Below, piece by piece: positions 27,151 through 34,768 of a stretch of DNA of 64,000 nt. A model generated the notes under the pieces. It was given only the letters and a program-made list of their open reading frames with translations, was not told the origin of the DNA and searched no databases. Source of the stretch: Aestuariibius sp. HNIBRBA575 (GTDB lineage Bacteria > Pseudomonadota > Alphaproteobacteria > Rhodobacterales > Rhodobacteraceae); assembly GCF_040932005.1 (NCBI RefSeq), contig NZ_CP162414.1:1515501-1579500 (forward strand), given 5' to 3'. Numbering within the stretch: the first letter of the stretch is position 1; the number at the start of each line of letters is the position of its first letter. The position numbers were made by a program, and so were the translations under genes.

Positions 27151-28293
27151 TTGAAGCCGCTGGTTGATCGCATTTTATCTTGCAGCACTTCGCCGAAAAA
27201 CTGGGGCAGCGCTCTGGATCAGTTCAACGAAACGTTTGACGTTTTTGCCAGCTGCATGTTTTCGGTTCATGAGTTCCGCGAATTTCGCATGAATTTTGAA
27301 TGGTCTGAATTCCATCGAGAACATCTGCCAAAAGAGGTTTTGGAACGGCTCAAACGTGGTGACGACAAAGGGGATGCGCCCGGATACCACATGTTATTCA
27401 ACAGTCCGCCACAAAAATTCTATGACGAAATGCAGATGTTTGGGGTGGATCACTATCACGAATTGCCACCTTCGGATATCCGGGCCGTGACCGAAGGGCA
27501 GGGGATCCGGATGCGCATCGGGACGGCGCTCAACCAAAAAGGACCGTGGATTGATGGATTGTTTTGCCATCATCAAGAAGAACCGAAATGGCACCGGTTT
27601 ATGGCGGATCAGAGGGCTGAAATTGTTTTGCCCATCATGGCCAATAGTGTGGAATTGGGGCGAACGCTGCAAGCGTTGAAATCGCGTTATAGCGCATCCT
27701 TGTCGATCCTGGATTCACTTGGGTTGGCGGTATTTCTGGTGGATGAAACCGGATGTGTGATCGAAACCAACAAGGAAGCCGAACGCATTCTGGACTTGTC
27801 CGATGGGCTGTCTGTGACCAAGGCGCGTCGCTTGAATTTGATTACTTCTGACGAAAACAGTGCTCTGGAATCGATGGTTTTACATGCGAATGGTCTGTTA
27901 CGCGGAGAGATAAAGCGGAGCTCAAATCTATTGGCAGCAACCCGGCCGTCGGGGGAATATGATTACCTGATTTCAGTTCGCGCTTTGACTGATTCACAGT
28001 CAGAATTGGAGGTTGGTTTAAAATGCGCCTTTGTGACAGTGATTGACCCGGCTCGAAAAGGGATTTTATCCGCTGATGGTGTAACGGCGCTAGCGGAGTT
28101 GTCCCCTGCCGAAAGCGGAATCGTCGATCTATTGGTACAAGGTTTCCGCCCAAATGAGGTGGCTGAACGGCGCGATGTGAGTTTGAACACGGTTAAATCA
28201 CAGTTAAAGGCGATTTCTCAAAAATTGCGATGTTCCACCCAAAGCGACATCATTCGGACCGCTGCCGCGACACGCGTTCCATTCATAGATTAG
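27151..28293 (+). CDS. LuxR-type regulator with PAS-like sensor region
   Basis: A 380-residue regulator. Residues about 180-300 resemble a PAS fold (LDSLGLAVFLVDETGCVIETNKEA); the C-terminus is a LuxR/GerE helix-turn-helix (LSPAESGIVDLLVQGF ... VSLNTVKSQLKAISQKL). No autoinducer-binding domain is recognisable. Translation appears to start at TTG, preceded by GTGAGG at eight bases; the first in-frame ATG would delete 36 residues. The long upstream region with palindromes suggests a regulated promoter. Confidence 0.85.
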   Translation: MKPLVDRILSCSTSPKNWGSALDQFNETFDVFASCMFSVHEFREFRMNFEWSEFHREHLPKEVLERLKRGDDKGDAPGYHMLFNSPPQKFYDEMQMFGVDHYHELPPSDIRAVTEGQGIRMRIGTALNQKGPWIDGLFCHHQEEPKWHRFMADQRAEIVLPIMANSVELGRTLQALKSRYSASLSILDSLGLAVFLVDETGCVIETNKEAERILDLSDGLSVTKARRLNLITSDENSALESMVLHANGLLRGEIKRSSNLLAATRPSGEYDYLISVRALTDSQSELEVGLKCAFVTVIDPARKGILSADGVTALAELSPAESGIVDLLVQGFRPNEVAERRDVSLNTVKSQLKAISQKLRCSTQSDIIRTAAATRVPFID

Positions 28294-28330
28294 CGTTTTC
28301 ATCCGTAAAAGAGCTTTCAAACCTTAACGC

Positions 28331-28358
28331 AGAAAACAAAAACAGCGCCCGAAGGCGC
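28331..28358 (-). terminator. Intrinsic terminator of the DUF882 gene
   Basis: On the - strand: stem GCGCC, UUCG tetraloop, GGCGC, then TGTTTTTGTTTT. It lies about 70 bases beyond the DUF882 stop. Confidence 0.8.
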
Positions 28359-28428
28359 CATCTGTTAACCAATTCGTGCTTCAGAACGAATGCCCCAAAA
28401 CGGTATTAATTTTTATGTGCTCGTGGGG

Positions 28429-28998
28429 TTAACTGCCCCAGTTGCGCACAGGGCCGCAATCCATGTGGACAAAGTTGGACCCAGAATAGCGGCCAACACC
28501 ACCAGCAGAACAAGAGGATGCGGCGCGGGCGATTTGACCAACAGATCGGCCGGATACGCGCAAATCAGCGGCTTGCCCACGCAGGTGCAATGAATTGCGT
28601 GCAACACCGGATGACCGAGACCGCAACATTTCATTGGTTTGCGGCGAACGATAACCTGACAACAGCATATAGGGGGCGTTCACATCCAACAGATTGTGAG
28701 AAGCCGCCATAATATCAAGGGTTCGCGTGTCGATGTTAATGCGCTGTCCATTCCGCCAGTCCCGCATAAATGCGTTCACTTCGTTGATGGCTTCTTGGAT
28801 ATATTCGCCTTCGATCCAGTAAATCGTATCGATTTTTTCACCGGTTCGGCCAGAAAACATCCGTAGACGACGCACGTCACCGGCGCCGCGCAGAAAACCT
28901 GCTGCATTAGAGAATGTGGGGGCGGATACTACAGCTGTAGCTGCAAATGCACCCAGAATACCACGTCGAGTGATGCCCGAAGAGCTTTTGTCGTTCAT
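28429..28998 (-). CDS. Tat-exported DUF882 (YcbK-like, M15 family) protein
   Basis: A 189-residue periplasmic protein. The N-terminus has the twin-arginine signal SSSGITRRGILGAFAATA ending in SNA-A. The core holds the M15/D-Ala carboxypeptidase-type zinc ligands: SLHLRGQAADLR (His, Asp) and NFVHMDCG (His). Probable peptidoglycan peptidase; E. coli YcbK (MepK) cleaves L,D-crosslinks. This fits its divergent neighbour, an L,D-transpeptidase. A longer frame to 29058 was rejected as the signal peptide begins at MNDK. Confidence 0.88.
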   Translation of the reverse strand: MNDKSSSGITRRGILGAFAATAVVSAPTFSNAAGFLRGAGDVRRLRMFSGRTGEKIDTIYWIEGEYIQEAINEVNAFMRDWRNGQRINIDTRTLDIMAASHNLLDVNAPYMLLSGYRSPQTNEMLRSRSSGVARNSLHLRGQAADLRVSGRSVGQIARAASSCSAGGVGRYSGSNFVHMDCGPVRNWGS

Positions 28999-29353
28999 GA
29001 TCTCAGCGCCTGTCCCGTCGCTTGCCTCAAAAATCCCGCGTTGCCGCGGCGTTGCCATCTCATCCCCAGATGCAGGGACTATATGCCATAAGTCGAATCA
29101 ATCGCCAACCCAAGATTAACCGAAACGTGGTTAACAAGAGGGAAATCGGCGGGAATTTGCGCAAATGGCACAGATTATTCAGACTGTGACCAATTGGACA
29201 ACGCAGCGCCCCTTTTTCGCCTTATTTGACCGGGGCTTTGACACAACATGTAGCCCCCTAATGGCCACTTGGCGAAATTGTGATTAGACTGATGCGCTAT
29301 AGCTGCCAAAAGCTGTAAATAGCACAGAACATTCTTTTTTGGGGGACGAGTCC
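28999..29353. promoter_or_regulatory. Divergent promoter region of two peptidoglycan genes
   Basis: This 355-base gap has no coding region. It contains TTAACC-N7-GGTTAA at 29116-29134, a perfect inverted repeat that could bind one regulator for both DUF882 and the L,D-transpeptidase. Confidence 0.45.
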
Positions 29354-30955
29354 ATGCAGACGAAATTTCGTCGCACGTTTTTTGGGATAATCATCGCTGC
29401 GGTCGCAATGATCGCAACAGTGTTTTCCGCACCACAAGCACAGGCGCAGGTCACTGCGTTTAAGCAAGCTGTCGCCGAAGCTGCGGCCAGAGACGACGAT
29501 TTGGCGGCGTTTTATCGCGCGCGCGAATTTGAAGGGATCTGGACCGGGAACCGAGATCGGTCGCGACGTAATGCGTTGCTTACAGCGTTGTCGGATGCGG
29601 GAAATCATGGTTTGCCCGTTGGTCGTTATGATCCTGAAACGCTGCGCGCTCAGGTTGCTGCCGCCCAAACGCCGGAACAATTGGGCCAGCTTGAGGTCGA
29701 ACTAAGCCGCGTCTTTCTGCAATATGCGACCGATATTCAAACCGGTGTTCTGATCCCGCGTCAGGTGGTCAACGAAATCCGCCGCGAAGTGCCTTATCGC
29801 AATCGTTTGGCGGTTCTGCAGGGATTTGCACAATCCAGCCCCACTGGTTTCTTGCGCTCTTTGCCGCCGTCCAGCCCAGAATATAACCGCCTGCTGCGTG
29901 CTAAATTGCAGATGGAACAGCAATTGGGGCAGGGTGGTTTTGGCCCAGAAGTGTCCGGCACTTTGGCGCCCGGCGCGTCTGGTGAACAAGTTATCAACCT
30001 GCGCAACCGTTTGATCACAATGGGTTTCATGGAGCGTAACGCAACGCAAACCTATGATGCATCCGTGCAGGCCGGTGTGCAGCGTTTTCAACAGGCCATG
30101 GGTCTGAACCATGATGGCGTGGTCGGCGAAGGCACATTGCGTGAACTGAACCGGTCGATGGGCGAACGCCTGCAAGGTGTGATCGTCGCTATGGAACGCG
30201 AACGCTGGATCAACCGCCCGCGCGGGGATCGTCATGTTTGGGTAAACCTGACAGATTTTACAGCGCGCATCGTCGATAATGGCGCCGTTACATTCCAAAC
30301 GCGGTCCGTAATCGGGGCCCGTGACAGCGACCGTCAAAGCCCTGAGTTTTCGGATGTTATGGAATTCATGGTGATTAACCCCAGCTGGTATGTGCCGCGG
30401 TCCATCATTGTTAACGAATATCTGCCCCGTTTGCGGGCCAATTCCCACGCCGTCAGCCATCTGGAAATCACCGATAGCCGGGGGCGGGTTGTGAACCGCG
30501 GGGCTGTGAACTTTGCCCAATATAACGAACGCACGTTCCCCTATTCCATGCGCCAGCCTCCGAGCCGGGGCAACGCGTTGGGATTGGTAAAGTTCATGTT
30601 CCCAAATCAGCACAACATCTATCTGCATGACACGCCGGCGCAAAATCTGTTTAGCCGCGAAGTGCGTGCGTTTAGCCATGGCTGTATCCGTTTGGATGAT
30701 CCGTTTGATTTCGCCTATGCATTGCTGGCCAAACAAACATCTGATCCACGGGGTTTCTTTCATTCCCGTTTGGATACAGGGCGTGAAACCCGTGTCGATC
30801 TGGATCAGCCCGTGCCGGTCCATATCATTTACCGCACGGCGTTCACATCTGTGGATGGCACAATGAACTACCGTCGTGACATCTATAACCGTGACAGCCG
30901 CATTTGGTCGGCTTTGTCACGCGAAGGGGTGGCGGTTCGCTCTGTCGGGGGGTAA
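29354..30955 (+). CDS. L,D-transpeptidase (YcbB/LdtD-like)
   Basis: A 533-residue periplasmic enzyme that makes 3-3 crosslinks in peptidoglycan. A signal peptide (FFGIIIAAVAMIATVFSAPQAQA) is followed by a helical scaffold, a peptidoglycan-binding domain (GEQVINLRNRLITMGF ... GVVGEGTLRELN) and a YkuD catalytic domain with SHGCIRLDDP, Cys444 being the nucleophile and His442 nearby. Start taken as ATG 29354 instead of a TTG at 29339. The probable hydrolase partner is the divergent DUF882 protein. Confidence 0.93.
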   Translation: MQTKFRRTFFGIIIAAVAMIATVFSAPQAQAQVTAFKQAVAEAAARDDDLAAFYRAREFEGIWTGNRDRSRRNALLTALSDAGNHGLPVGRYDPETLRAQVAAAQTPEQLGQLEVELSRVFLQYATDIQTGVLIPRQVVNEIRREVPYRNRLAVLQGFAQSSPTGFLRSLPPSSPEYNRLLRAKLQMEQQLGQGGFGPEVSGTLAPGASGEQVINLRNRLITMGFMERNATQTYDASVQAGVQRFQQAMGLNHDGVVGEGTLRELNRSMGERLQGVIVAMERERWINRPRGDRHVWVNLTDFTARIVDNGAVTFQTRSVIGARDSDRQSPEFSDVMEFMVINPSWYVPRSIIVNEYLPRLRANSHAVSHLEITDSRGRVVNRGAVNFAQYNERTFPYSMRQPPSRGNALGLVKFMFPNQHNIYLHDTPAQNLFSREVRAFSHGCIRLDDPFDFAYALLAKQTSDPRGFFHSRLDTGRETRVDLDQPVPVHIIYRTAFTSVDGTMNYRRDIYNRDSRIWSALSREGVAVRSVGG

Positions 30956-30982
30956 TCCTGTCCCTGGATTAATCCGGGGAAC

Positions 30983-32029
30983 ATGATGGCCTATTCGATC
31001 AAAGATATTGCAACGTCGCTCAGGGCAGAGGCCTTGGGCGACGTTTCTGTTTTGGTGACCGGGGCCGCAGAGCCCGCGATGGCCGGGCCGCAGGATCTGG
31101 CGCTGGCCATGTCGCCTGCCTTTGCGGATGGGCTATCGTTGGGGCGTGCGCAGGCTGCGGTGGTCTGGCCTGATTGTGACTGGCAGGCGTTGGGTTTAAA
31201 GGCGGCGATCATTGCGCCACGGGCCCGTTTGGCAATGTCACGTCTGACACATATGTTGGCGCGTGGGGATGCGTTTGGTGACGGGATCCACCCCAATGCT
31301 GTCATTGATCCAACCGCAACAATCGGGGCTGATTGCAGCATTGGTCCGTTTACGGTGATTGGCGCCAATGCGCGGATCGGCGCAGGGTCACGGATCGGGG
31401 CGCAGGTGTATATTGGCGCGGGCGTGGTGATGGGCGCTGGGGCGGAAATCCATGCCGGGGCGCGGCTGCAACCACATGTGCGTGCCGGGGATCGGTTGGT
31501 GGTTCAGCCGGGGGCCGTGATCGGCGCTGATGGGTTTTCCTTTACGACCGAAACCGCATCCAATCCCGAACGGGCCAAAGCGACGGGCGGCGCTGAAAAA
31601 CTGACCCCACCTGACAGTGAAACCTGGCATAAAATCGCGTCACTTGGCGCGGTTATTCTGGGCGATGACGTTGAAATCGGGGCAAATTCCACAGTGGATG
31701 CGGGCACGATCCGACCCACGACAATTGGCCATGGCACCAAGCTCGATAACTTGGTGCATGTGGGGCATAATTGTGAGATCGGCAATCATTGTTTGTTATG
31801 CGGTCAAACCGGGATCGCCGGGTCGGTGATTATCGGGGATCGTGTGGTTCTGGCCGGGCAAACCGGGGTCGGGGATCACCATAAAATCGGCAATGATGTG
31901 GTTACGGGCGCGGGCACGATGATCATGACCAATGTCGCCGCTGGATCGGTATTGCTGGGCTATCCGGCGCAACGGATGGACCGCGCCATTGGCGCCTACA
32001 AAGCCCTGCGACGGTTGGGCCGCAAGTAG
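30983..32029 (+). CDS. lpxD: UDP-3-O-acylglucosamine N-acyltransferase LpxD
   Basis: Third step of lipid A synthesis: transfer of a 3-hydroxyacyl chain from ACP to the 2-amino group. The 348-residue protein has an N-terminal uridine-binding domain, then hexapeptide repeats forming a left-handed beta-helix (IGADCSIGPFTVIGANARIG), and the catalytic His region VHVGHNCEIG. It lies next to an ACP gene rather than behind bamA, unlike in many proteobacteria. Two ATG codons in a row (30983, 30986) are possible starts. Confidence 0.94.
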   Translation: MMAYSIKDIATSLRAEALGDVSVLVTGAAEPAMAGPQDLALAMSPAFADGLSLGRAQAAVVWPDCDWQALGLKAAIIAPRARLAMSRLTHMLARGDAFGDGIHPNAVIDPTATIGADCSIGPFTVIGANARIGAGSRIGAQVYIGAGVVMGAGAEIHAGARLQPHVRAGDRLVVQPGAVIGADGFSFTTETASNPERAKATGGAEKLTPPDSETWHKIASLGAVILGDDVEIGANSTVDAGTIRPTTIGHGTKLDNLVHVGHNCEIGNHCLLCGQTGIAGSVIIGDRVVLAGQTGVGDHHKIGNDVVTGAGTMIMTNVAAGSVLLGYPAQRMDRAIGAYKALRRLGRK

Positions 32030-32114
32030 AGCGACGTCAAGAAACTGTTTCAAAATGACAGTAGAGCCACTAAATGCAATCCTATCGCAGACATAAAAGA
32101 AGGCAAAATCGCAG

Positions 32115-32372
32115 ATGGATGTGAAAACCAAAGTCATCGAGATCATCGCCGAACAAGCCGTTTTAGAGCCGTCGGACGTGACCATGACCCAATCCCTAGA
32201 GGATCTGGGCATCGATTCACTTGGTCTGGTAGAGAGCATTTTTGCTATCGAAGAAACCTTTGATATCAATGTGCCTTTCAACGCAAATGACCCATCAGAA
32301 AGTGATTTTGACATCTCAACCGTGGCCTCGATCGTGGCCGCTGTTGAGGGGCTCGTTAAGGCGCAGGCCTGA
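32115..32372 (+). CDS. Acyl carrier protein, specialised
   Basis: An 85-residue acidic carrier protein with the phosphopantetheine site Ser35 in LGIDSLGLVE. It differs from housekeeping AcpP (which has DSLDTVE) and is followed after 3 bases by a ketoacyl-ACP synthase. The placement behind lpxD suggests it supplies the acyl groups for lipid A, comparable with AcpXL of rhizobia, though this is inference. Confidence 0.88.
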   Translation: MDVKTKVIEIIAEQAVLEPSDVTMTQSLEDLGIDSLGLVESIFAIEETFDINVPFNANDPSESDFDISTVASIVAAVEGLVKAQA

Positions 32373-32375
32373 TCC

Positions 32376-33584
32376 ATGAACCGAGTGGTGATCACGGGGG
32401 CGGGGACGATCAACGCCTTGGGGCATTCTGTGGCCCAAACATTGGACGCCATGCGCGAAGGGCGCTGTGGCATCGGCCCGCTGGAATTTCGCGATGTGGA
32501 TCGATTGTCGATCAAAATTGGCGGACAGGTGCGGGATTATGATCAGGCTGAACATTTCAACCGCCAACAGATCGCTCTTTATGATCGGTTCACCCAATTC
32601 GCCCTCATGGCCGCCAGAGAGGCGATGCAACAATCAGGTCTGACATTTTCCGGTGATCTGGCCCAGCAAAGCGGCGTTGTTTTGGGCACATCCGGTGGCG
32701 GGATGAACACGCTGGATGAAAACTATCGATCAGTCTTCGAAGAAGGCAAAAACCGGGTGCATCCCTTTGTGGTGCCCAAATTGATGAACAATGCCGCCGC
32801 CAGCCATCTGAGCATGGAATATAACCTAAAAGGCCCGTCATTTACGGTGGCCACGGCCTGTGCATCGTCCAATCACGCGATGGGCCAAGCGTTTAACATG
32901 ATCCGCTCTGGCATGTGCAAAGCCATGGTCACAGGCGGCGCGGAAAGCATGCTTTGTTTTGGGGGGATCAAAGCCTGGGAAGGGCTGCGTGTGATGTCTC
33001 GGGATGCGTGCCGCCCGTTTAGCGCCAATCGCAACGGTATGGTCCAAGCCGAAGGCGCGGCGGTGTTTGTGTTCGAAGACTACGACATGGCGCGCGCACG
33101 TGGGGCAGACATTCTGGCCGAAGTGATCGGTTTTGCGATGACGTCGGATGCGGCGGATATCGTAATGCCATCGGCACAAGGGGCGGAACGGGCGATCGCA
33201 GGCGCGATGCGGGACGCCAAGATCAACCCATCCGAGGTTGGCTATATCAACGCGCATGGCACCGGCACGGCGGCCAATGACAAAACCGAATGTGCGGCCG
33301 TGTCCCATGCATTTGGCGCAGATGCGGACAATCTGATGATTTCATCGACCAAATCCATGCACGGCCATCTGATCGGCGGCACCGGTGCGGTCGAATTGCT
33401 GGCCTGCATCATGGCGGTGCGGGATGGGGTCATAGCCCCGACAATCGGCTACGAAGAACCCGACCCAGAATGCGCGCTGGACGTTGTTCCGAATGAAGCC
33501 CGCGAGGCCAAGGTGAATGTCGCACTCAGCAATGCCTTTGCCTTTGGGGGGTTAAACGCCGTACTGGCGCTGCGCGGGATCTGA
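32376..33584 (+). CDS. Beta-ketoacyl-ACP synthase (FabF-like)
   Basis: A 402-residue condensing enzyme. Catalytic residues: Cys162 (TACASSNHA), His294 (NAHGTGT), Lys326 and His329 (KSMHGHLIG). It elongates acyl chains on ACP; coupling to the dedicated ACP suggests synthesis of a particular acyl chain rather than bulk fatty acids. Distances within lpxD-acp-KAS (85 and 3 bases) support an operon. Confidence 0.92.
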   Translation: MNRVVITGAGTINALGHSVAQTLDAMREGRCGIGPLEFRDVDRLSIKIGGQVRDYDQAEHFNRQQIALYDRFTQFALMAAREAMQQSGLTFSGDLAQQSGVVLGTSGGGMNTLDENYRSVFEEGKNRVHPFVVPKLMNNAAASHLSMEYNLKGPSFTVATACASSNHAMGQAFNMIRSGMCKAMVTGGAESMLCFGGIKAWEGLRVMSRDACRPFSANRNGMVQAEGAAVFVFEDYDMARARGADILAEVIGFAMTSDAADIVMPSAQGAERAIAGAMRDAKINPSEVGYINAHGTGTAANDKTECAAVSHAFGADADNLMISSTKSMHGHLIGGTGAVELLACIMAVRDGVIAPTIGYEEPDPECALDVVPNEAREAKVNVALSNAFAFGGLNAVLALRGI

Positions 33585-33631
33585 TCAGTTTAGCGGAATG
33601 GCTGCGCCATGCTGGATATTTTGCGCGTTTT

Positions 33632-33664
33632 CCAAAGAAAACGCCGCCCGGATCAACGGACGGC
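33632..33664 (-). terminator. Terminator of the IalB-like gene
   Basis: On the - strand an 8-bp GC stem (GCCGTCCG / CGGGCGGC, one G-U pair) is followed by GTTTTCTTT, 25 bases past the IalB-like stop. A second inverted repeat, GCGTTTTC / GAAAACGC (33625-33644), overlaps it and faces the KAS gene. Confidence 0.7.
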
Positions 33665-33688
33665 GCTAAATTTCAACTGATGGCGTGT

Positions 33689-34336
33689 TTATTGTTCTGC
33701 GGTGCGGTCCATCGCAGCGGTGAACCCGGTCAACGAAATGTTCAGCTTGATTTCCGTGTCAGGGGACGCTGCAGGGCGCAAAGTCAGGGTTGCTGCATTG
33801 CCGCGTTTAAATTGTGCGACGTTATCTGCGCTGAACCCAACCCGTGAAACACATCCAAATGACAGGAACGGTGAAAATGGCCGTGCCGAGCAGAATGTGA
33901 ACGGGAATTGACGTGCATTTCCGCCATCAACCGTCAGGGTCAATTGACCGGGCAGGTAGGTTTCCAAAGGCGCCACAATATTGGCACCCGCCGCAGCGCG
34001 GGATCCTTCGGGCAGTGGGAACATGGTGATTTCAGCCACTGGGTTGCCTTCTTCGTCGTTCAGCAATTGATAAAGCTGACACGGATCGGCTCCTTCTTCT
34101 GCTTTGATGCAACGCAGGGTCCAATCGTCAAACACTTCGGCGTCATAGGGTTCCCCAATTTGCGGCCCAACCGGTGTGCCCAGATCCAGATCCCCACCCG
34201 GAGGTGTCGCGTTTTCGGTAGGCTGTTCGGTGCTTTGATCGGCGGGTTCATCCGTTGCGGCTGTTTCCTGGGCCAAAACGGGATTTGCAAACGCAATGAG
34301 GGACAACAAAGAAAGTGTTTTAAGGTTCGTACGCAT
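33689..34336 (-). CDS. Invasion-associated locus B (IalB) family protein
   Basis: A 215-residue exported protein with a signal peptide (TLSLLSLIAFANPVLAQ), a Glu/Thr/Pro-rich linker and an IalB domain (DAEVFDDWTLRCIKAEEGADP, residues about 63-205) with paired cysteines (FCSARPF ... FGCVSRVGF). The family is widespread in non-pathogenic alphaproteobacteria, with no known activity; the name comes from Bartonella. Confidence 0.88.
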   Translation of the reverse strand: MRTNLKTLSLLSLIAFANPVLAQETAATDEPADQSTEQPTENATPPGGDLDLGTPVGPQIGEPYDAEVFDDWTLRCIKAEEGADPCQLYQLLNDEEGNPVAEITMFPLPEGSRAAAGANIVAPLETYLPGQLTLTVDGGNARQFPFTFCSARPFSPFLSFGCVSRVGFSADNVAQFKRGNAATLTLRPAASPDTEIKLNISLTGFTAAMDRTAEQ

Positions 34337-34465
34337 TATGACGTCCTGTAAATTTCAGTCAGGGATTTCCTATCACGCGATTTGGGGGGTGTCAGCGTCT
34401 TTTGCAAATCGGGGTGGCGGGGATTTGCCGATCCAATCACGATGGATCAGGCAGAGTTCAAAATG

Positions 34466-34513
34466 AAAAAAGAGCCCGACAATGCGGACCCTTTTCTACT
34501 TTTCCCTGTCGGA
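34466..34513 (-). terminator. Possible terminator-like hairpin
   Basis: On the - strand, CCGACA and TGTCGG pair around a 25-base loop and are followed by GCTCTTTTTT. The stem is short and the loop large, but the T-run is good. Confidence 0.4.
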
Positions 34514-34621
34514 CTTGGCCGACTTATTGAGGCAAAAGGTAGACATTCATGTGCCAGCCGTCAACCGGAAATCTGCAATGTTTTGTGCGGGTTGCTGACA
34601 TTTTTGAAATTTGACCACCCC

Positions 34622-34740
34622 CATAAAAAAACCGCGCCAAAAGGCGCGGCAAGTCTGACAGGGAGGAAGTCGTCCGGTCCCCGAGGACAGGGGATCGAAC
34701 GGGATTCACTCTGGCAGAAAAGAGTTAAAAATGTATTTTG
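34622..34740 (-). ncRNA. Candidate small RNA with anti-Shine-Dalgarno motif
   Basis: There is no gene on the - strand for over 1.7 kb upstream, yet an excellent - strand terminator sits at 34625-34649. The sequence before it can fold (TCCCC / GGGGA hairpin near 34680-34696) and exposes CTTCCTCCC (complement of 34661-34669). Such C-rich loops are typical of alphaproteobacterial sRNAs that bind ribosome-binding sites (CcsR, cuckoo RNA, alpha-r14 types). The 5' end is not defined by sequence. Confidence 0.4.
34625..34649 (-). terminator. Strong intrinsic terminator on the - strand
   Basis: CCGCGCC-TTTT-GGCGCGG stem-loop (- strand reading) followed by seven T residues. It does not serve any recognised gene. 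Confidence 0.8.
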
Positions 34741-34768
34741 GACCCGTACAGCGCGGCGGGGACAGCAC

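Noticed and set aside
29116..29134. CtrA binding site
   Set aside because: The two TTAA elements are 11 bases apart, not 7, and the arms are inverted (TTAACC / GGTTAA).
29702..30823. 373-codon - strand frame opposite the L,D-transpeptidase
   Set aside because: Long only because of codon bias in the sense gene; residues do not resemble a protein family.
34382..34768. In-frame N-terminal extension of the HerA-like ATPase
   Set aside because: It would translate a terminator hairpin and low-complexity sequence; the family start is at 34769.
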